The notes beneath the pieces were generated by a model. That model was given only the letters and a program-made list of their open reading frames with translations. It was not told where the DNA came from and ran no database searches. From contig JADGJC010000628.1 in the NCBI GenBank assembly GCA_027596075.1, positions 1 through 13,490 on the forward strand: a stretch of DNA of 13,490 nt, in the 5' to 3' direction. The DNA is from Rhizophlyctis rosea (taxonomy: Eukaryota; Chytridiomycota; Chytridiomycetes; Rhizophlyctidales; Rhizophlyctidaceae). Of this stretch, positions 8,498 through 13,490 are shown in pieces; the stretch's first letter is position 1; the number at the start of each line of letters is the position of its first letter. Both the position numbers and the translations under genes were made by a program.

Positions 8498-9049
8498 AGG
8501 GGTGAGCCAGTGCACTGATATTCAGCTCAATGACGACAGCGCGATCCCGTCCGGTGATTTGGATTTCTGTTGACGCAGCGCTGCCACTCGTAAGTCACGA
8601 CAAATGAAGTCGGAACGCGTGAAGAAACCGTTGAGCTGCAACACAACTTCTGACCCTTTGTATGATGTGCCAGCGGTTAGGCTCTAACTTTTCCTTCTGC
8701 ATATCGATATTCGGGTCTCGAAATCCTTAATTTTTTTACAGTAGTAGTTTTGACCTTCGGTATCACAAGTCCCCTTCCTATTTTGTTTGAAATGATAGAG
8801 GACGTATGCGCACAAAAACAAAGCTTATGAACGCATCCTCGAATTTCCCGAACGAATTTCCGATGTTCGGGCATTGTCGTGATTGAGTGATGTCATTGAG
8901 TTATTGAGGTGATCGGTGTGGCACTGCTAGGACCCTAATGTGGCGCTGCAAATCATTGGATTTGTGATTAGGTCAGCAACAGGGTTTGTTTACATTCGGA
9001 AACCTAATCAATATGAAATTCAATTGCGGACGTTGCCAATATAAAATGC
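8498..9049. other. Stretch without a supportable gene
   Basis: I see no coding region, RNA gene or notable repeat here beyond chance-length ORFs. Confidence 0.5.
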
Positions 9050-9781
9050 GTGGAATTTGCCATTCTTGATTGCAGTTACGCAGGAGATGCTTATACCTCG
9101 CCCATAGTCACTGCTGATATCGCCCGTACCGGGTACACTGTGTGGTACGGTTGTGACTCCCATCACGCTCGACATGTGTGTTGGTATTTTGCAAATCAAG
9201 ACCAGCGTCCATCCCGAAATGGGTCAGAAAATTCTCTCCCAGTCAAGGTCGGTTGGTATACTGCGGCACATCCAATGCAACGCTTTCTTGCCGTCAGGGC
9301 CACGTCATGCTTCTTTTGGTTCTGGCTGCAGCGTCAGTCCACTGCTAGCTCCCATCTTGATTGACTTAAGCTGTCCCTTTTGAGGGTTTCGGCGGAGGTA
9401 TGCGTTCGTTGTAAACGATTTCCGCCCGTAATGGGCGCAAAATGTGCATACTATTCTGCACCAACACACGATGCAGAAATCGTTGATAATCCGGTTGAGC
9501 TCAAATTTAGATCCTTCCATATTATTCTTCGTTGTCTATCGCATAATCTCTTGTCCATAATGCTTGCTGAATATCACTACTATCAGGTCTTAGCCACATC
9601 GGCTCAAGTGCAATCGACCACTGTCGCCCCTGAAAACTCACCCAACGAATATCACAACAATGCTCTGTTTGGAAATACCGGGTGGATTGCTCAGTGTCCG
9701 GTCTTGGAATTACAAACCATCCATCTTTGCTTCTTTTTGTCAGTTTACAGTCCCGCAAATTCCGATGTATTGCCAACATGA
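9050..9781 (+). pseudogene. Doubtful successive ORFs on the plus strand
   Basis: Three overlapping frames follow one another: 9050-9364 (GTG start), 9153-9383, and 9380-9781 (TTG start, 133 codons). Blocks such as HPEMGQKILSQSRSVGILRH and VELKFRSFHIILRCLSHNLL look protein-like, and the hand-over between frames near 9380 would fit a frameshifted old gene. None begins at a convincing ATG, no domain is recognised, and lengths are within chance expectation. A minus-strand ORF (9522-9779) covers part of the same DNA. Confidence 0.15.
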
Positions 9782-11240
9782 GTAATTTAGTTTGCTACTC
9801 TGTCAAATGTCACTTAGTTTGAGCAACGGATCAAGTAATGGAAAAGCGGAATGAATGTTGAACCGCTACATCATCTCGGAATAGTTGTAAGGTTCTTTCA
9901 GGTACCCTTCCCATTTTCACGTCTACCGCCATCAAGACCAGAGCACGCACACTTTATTTCAGTTAAGACCTTCGAAGATCTCATGGTTGACCATGCGCGA
10001 GTGAATTCCTTTTGTATGTGCAGCTGAAGTTGGAAAGGGCTGGGTTGATCGTTGTCAAAGTCTTTCTTTACAACACTCACAACATTGGACATGGATGGTT
10101 GTAAATCTTAGCCATCATCTGTTTTCCCCTACTTTCCTTATCACATTTGCATCTGCTAACCATGGGGGAGGAATTTGCGCCAGCGCTGAAGCCGATGCAT
10201 CAAGAGAAAAGAAAACCTGAACGGAAGCCCTTCACAACAGATCAACGCCACGCTTCCATTTTCGAGTTCACTTTGTCCTCAGGGATGTTAGACCAACTCT
10301 GGTAATGAACAATATACACCGCCCAAAGTAAAAAGGCCAGGAGTACACATAGGTAAGCTGTGGTTGCAGTGCACTCCGGCTCAATCTTCGTGAATTCTTC
10401 CCGTCCTGCAAACTCGCCACTTTTCGATAGGTGCAAAGTCTGCTGGCAAGGACAATGCAGTTGTCGAGTTTTTTGTCCCCTGTTAATGAAGTGGACGCAA
10501 AAAAGGGCTGTCATCCACAATCTTACGATGATGCAGGTTAGAAGGATATGATTCACATTATAAGCACTCCCCTCTGAAGTTTGATTGTACTGTGAACATT
10601 CTGCTTCAAAGTGCTTGCGGAATTTCCACTCCTCATTTCTGACTGGCATTATAGGATAAATGAGATTATTGCATCAGGAGTAAATAAGATCAACGGTGGG
10701 AGAAAACCAGAGTCGTGGACATCGGACCAAGGCGCCCACACAAGACGAAAATTGAATTCTGGCCGACAAAGATCACGTAGGCCAACAACAAGACGCTCAC
10801 ATTGAGTCTTGGGAAGGAGAAATGCTGAAGCGTCAATTCCGCCAATTGTTATGGTGGCAACAGTCACTGTGTGCTATGAAGTCATGGGTGTTTCATCAAA
10901 GCAAAACCAAGCGTGCAAAACGAAGACTCACAAACCCTTGATTTTTTCAACATCCTCTCCCGAATTTGATCCAAAATTTGTGATACGTACACCATCTCAT
11001 CAATGCTGCTGACCAATCCTTGGCGACAGACATTGACGTAGCGGGCCACGCACCAAAAAAGAGCCTGCGCTGATTGTCCGAATAATGAAACTTCAATCAC
11101 CGACAATCCCTCGCCCAGCTTGATTGAATTGTCTCCCTTATCAATGTGCAACCATTATGAAACATCGACCATCTTGTACCCAACCAACAACATGGACAAA
11201 TTCCTTGCACTCGGCGGAGCGGCAGATGTAGTGATCACCG
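9782..11240. other. Stretch with only doubtful minus-strand ORFs
   Basis: On the minus strand, ORFs at 10882-11151 (89 codons, ATG start), 10649-10867 (72 codons, GTG start) and 10242-10649 (135 codons, ATG start) lie end to end across 910 bp. The last has a hydrophobic segment, TTAYLCVLLAFLLWAVYIVH. This tiling could be a decayed minus-strand gene, but the frames differ, and comparable plus-strand frames cover the same DNA. From 9782 to 10241 I see nothing supportable. Confidence 0.3.
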
Positions 11241-11243
11241 TTT

Positions 11244-12033
11244 ATGCAACTGGCTGTGGCAGAGAGCAGCTTCGATTACTATCTTCATGCGCTCAAGATG
11301 CTCCACTGTGATGCATCGAATTTTACGGGCATGTCAGCGCGGTGAGCACTATTTTTATATCAGATTGGTAAATGCAATGTGGTGTTTCATGCCAGTTTAG
11401 TTTCTGTGAAAAAACCTATACTGTGCAGTTCCTTGCAGGTCAACTAGGTCACGGCTTCGCAAGGAGGTGCTTAGAAATAGGAGTAGTGCTTCAGCGAAGT
11501 CAGCGATAGGTGGTGCCCGCACATTCTGCACAGCCAACTACCACACACTGGTGGCGTATCCATCTATGTATCAACGCCAGCATCATTGATCAATCTGGCG
11601 ATGTGATGCTCTTTTCTGGTCCACCGCATTCAATCTGACTGTGAAGAACCACCGCCGGAGGGTTTGCATTTGACAATCCTTCCTGCAGGCTAACAACAGG
11701 TTTAGCACCTTTCCCCTCGAGAAACACGAGCCACTCAGTCTGAGACTCATCATTGTGACACCTGCTGCCCACGCGCTTGTCAAGAACGGCGTTCCAAGGT
11801 TGAAAGTTCCGGGAGAAGCTCACTCGGATGGTGCGTCGCATGCTCAACCATCCGCATGTGAAGTGACCTTCCGAAGGTGCAATGAGGTAATTATCTCTTT
11901 GCCATATTGAATTGGGGCTTGCATCCTTTTTTAACAGACGGTTGCCCCATATGAGATTTGGGCGAGCCTTGATTATTCATCATCCCAACAGCTAGCCAGT
12001 CAACGTGTGACACCAGGCTCGCGGCCGGCGTAG
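11244..12033 (+). pseudogene. Candidate multi-exon gene, probably broken by two TGA codons
   Basis: ATG at 11244 opens MQLAVAESSFDYYLHALKML to a GTGAGC donor at 11342. An acceptor (CTTGCAG) ends at 11438, and joining the two keeps the frame (97-bp intron) for 49 more residues, including the basic run RLRKEVLRNRSSASAKSA, to TGA at 11587. That product would be 82 residues. Beyond the stop the same frame continues, with one more TGA at 11671, through 71 open codons (including TPAAHALVKNGVPRLKVPGE) to a second donor at 11887. A 51-bp intron ending TTTTTTAACAG at 11937 restores the frame for 31 codons to TAG at 12031. Two stops in some 210 codons with two frame-keeping introns is better than chance usually offers, but branch sites are weak and I recognise no family. 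A real intron might span both stops. Confidence 0.3.
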
Positions 12034-12980
12034 GTCTTCCCATAAGAGGAAGAATCATGTAAGACACTGAATAGGTTTCCTTTTTGCCCTTAGTGGATGC
12101 TGAGGGGAGTCGCCACCGACTGCCAAAAAACTCGAAGTTTTCAAGTCTTTCATACAGATTTCCTGAGACTCACGCACAAAGCAACGGAAAGTGACCAAAA
12201 GCAGCTGGAGAATGCTCTGTCAGAATCAATCAGTCAGCTTCAATAACCTACAATCAGTAAGCTTAGGGAGGCTGAGAAGTTGTAATCGCGCATCTAGCTC
12301 GAGGAATTTAAACCGTGGCAAGTCAGCAGATTATACTCCTGTGACAATGGTGAAGCCTTCCGTGCTCCGAAACAATTTATGTCACATCAATGTAACCCGG
12401 CACAACGGCAATGACAGAAGATTGTGCACATATTGGCCACTGTTATATTGAGGTATATTCAACCTTGATTGAGCAAGCTCTGTCAGTGGGGTGTCTCGAC
12501 TAGATCGCTAATTGAATCCGTGATATCGACTGCAAACTTGCGAATGTCCATCCGTTTTGTCGCGCCAGTCGGTGTATTGGAGAAGAATCCTTGGACTGTC
12601 AGCAATTGTCAGCGATTCCACGATGTTTACAACCAGACGCAGCGATATCACAAAGAACAAAACAAAAAAACAGGTAGTTCTATCGGAAGGTGCTACTTCA
12701 GGCCGTCCCCTTTCAGGGACTGCCATCGGTCCAACATCAAGCCATTTCTCATTTCCTTCCAACAAACTAAACTCGCACCGCTACTCCCATATCCACACTC
12801 CCATCCAATGACACCTGACTCGCTATCGATCAACCCATGAGATCGACGCGTATTGGTTCGACCTGTCAAAGACCGTCATAGGTGGCTTGTTCATTAAGTG
12901 ATCGACGCGGGCATTAGGTAAACTGATCTTCCCGGCGCCAAGAAGCGGATTGCAAAAACTGATAAACAGGTGCGAGGGTG
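12034..12980. other. Stretch without a supportable gene, C/A- and T/C-rich in its second half
   Basis: No gene is supported. From about 12740 to 12810 the plus strand is C/T/A-rich, like a fungal leader, and is followed by an ATG at 12808 that opens only ten codons. It could be an upstream leader or a short upstream ORF for the 13162 gene. A ten-base word, GATCGACGCG, occurs at 12841 and 12900. Confidence 0.4.
12841..12909. repeat. Ten-base direct repeat, 59 bp apart
   Basis: GATCGACGCG occurs at 12841-12850 and again at 12900-12909; both are followed within a few bases by ATT. It lies upstream of the paralogue at 13162. It is short and of uncertain meaning. Confidence 0.5.
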
Positions 12981-12981
12981 T

Positions 12982-13023
12982 GAGGTGCGAAGATTTTTCT
13001 CTTTGTCGCATTCGTTGCTTCCA
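12982..13023 (+). promoter_or_regulatory. Upstream block shared with the 4126 gene (copy B)
   Basis: This block matches 3974-4016, with 26 of the first 29 bases identical and a shared TTGCTTCCA further on. It starts 180 bp upstream of the ATG at 13162, against 152 bp in the other copy. It is followed by a C/A-rich, partly ACAT-repetitive leader that is not shared. It may be a promoter or leader element of this small gene family. Confidence 0.6.
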
Positions 13024-13161
13024 TATCGCCCAACAAACGCGCATCCATCCGTTAACGGTCACACGCCCACGCATAGTAACGGGCACATACACGAATATAC
13101 AGACATACATACATTCACTCACGTACATCCTCATACGTTTTCACTCTCAACCAACGGAGCA

Positions 13162-13454
13162 ATGGTAAGAAGCGACTATCTACCCCGCTCTCAGTTCTTG
13201 CACAGATACTAAAACCCGCTCCCTCGTGAAGCCCAGTCCCCAAAAGAACCCGTCGCGTCCCTTTGATCGGCGGTCAACGCCAAGCTGTCTGAGCTTGTGC
13301 AGCTGACGTCGGCCTCCGCACCGTATGCCAATCCAAGCGTCAACGCCCTCGTAAGAAATATACTCTCAGCCGAGACCCGCATGTTCCAGGCCGCGTCCAA
13401 TGGTAGCAGCTGGTGGAGTTTGAATGGTACACAAAGGAGGACAACGAGGCCTAA
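13162..13454 (+). pseudogene. Degenerate paralogue of the 4126-4631 gene
   Basis: ATG at 13162 is followed directly by a GTAAGA intron of 72 bp (13165-13236), against 71 bp in the intact copy. A TACTAAA branch-like site at 13207 is followed by CCGCTCC, as in the intact copy. The second exon starts TCC in both and shares GTCGCG a few codons later. Here a TGA at 13264 interrupts the frame after SPKEPVASL. Beyond it the frame reads AVNAKLSELVQLTSASAPYA, comparable with the QQQLQSKLADMIRNTGQSG region of the intact protein, then ETRMFQAASN. A second frame gives QLVEFEWYTKEDNEA and TAA at 13452. It can be reached by a one-base shift near 13400 or by splicing out 13351-13406. The first frame instead stays open to the window end. 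Homology is judged by eye; whether a functional product is made is unclear. Confidence 0.65.
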
Positions 13455-13490
13455 TGGGACGTTGATTCGCTGGATGGATGAGGGGTGTAG

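Noticed and set aside
11092..11128. Inverted repeat TTCAATCA / TGATTGAA, considered as terminal repeats of a mini transposon
   Set aside because: Only 8 bp, loop of 21 bases, no target-site duplication seen; chance level.
13209..13400. Minus-strand ORF of 63 codons at the right edge
   Set aside because: It is antisense to the degenerate paralogue, whose plus-strand homology explains the open frame.
1..13490. tRNA or rRNA genes, CRISPR array, LTR retrotransposon ends, DNA transposon termini
   Set aside because: I looked for T-loop-like GGTTCGA words with matching stems, evenly spaced identical repeats, and long terminal direct or inverted repeats, and found none that held up.

Overview
The window looks like gene-poor nuclear DNA from a eukaryotic microbe, most likely a filamentous fungus. 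The best evidence is a small intron-bearing gene at 4126-4631. Its introns are short (71 and 99 bp), begin GTGAGC and GTATGC, carry CTAAC branch sites and end in TAG. Base composition is close to neutral. There are no bacterial-style operons, no tRNA or rRNA genes that I can recognise, and no CRISPR array. I cannot assign a phylum from the sequence.

Layout. The first ~360 bases are strikingly G/T-rich with a TATA-like tract. Read on the minus strand they resemble the promoter and leader of a gene that starts off the left edge. From 360 to about 1600 I see only homopolymer tracts. From 1619 to 2978 the plus strand holds weak, broken coding traces, including a clear 38-bp tandem duplication that shifts the frame. 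At 3781-3932 four copies of a 20-bp repeat sit just upstream of the one well-supported gene, 4126-4631, which encodes a 111-residue hydrophilic, probably helical protein. From 4632 to 11240 there are only small or doubtful ORFs and two or three intron-like signals. At 11244-12033 a candidate spliced but broken gene can be read. At the right edge, 13162-13454, lies a degenerate paralogue of the 4126-4631 gene with the same ATG-only first coding exon, a first intron of almost identical length (72 against 71 bp) and a shared upstream block of about 29 bp (26 matches).

How the parts relate. The clearest biology here is one small gene family present twice in the same orientation, about 9 kb apart, with one intact copy and one probably dead or altered copy. 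The DNA between them looks like decayed sequence. I find no convincing multi-gene system. Most ORFs of 60-170 codons are no longer than chance predicts for 13.5 kb at this composition, so they are given low confidence or listed as rejected.
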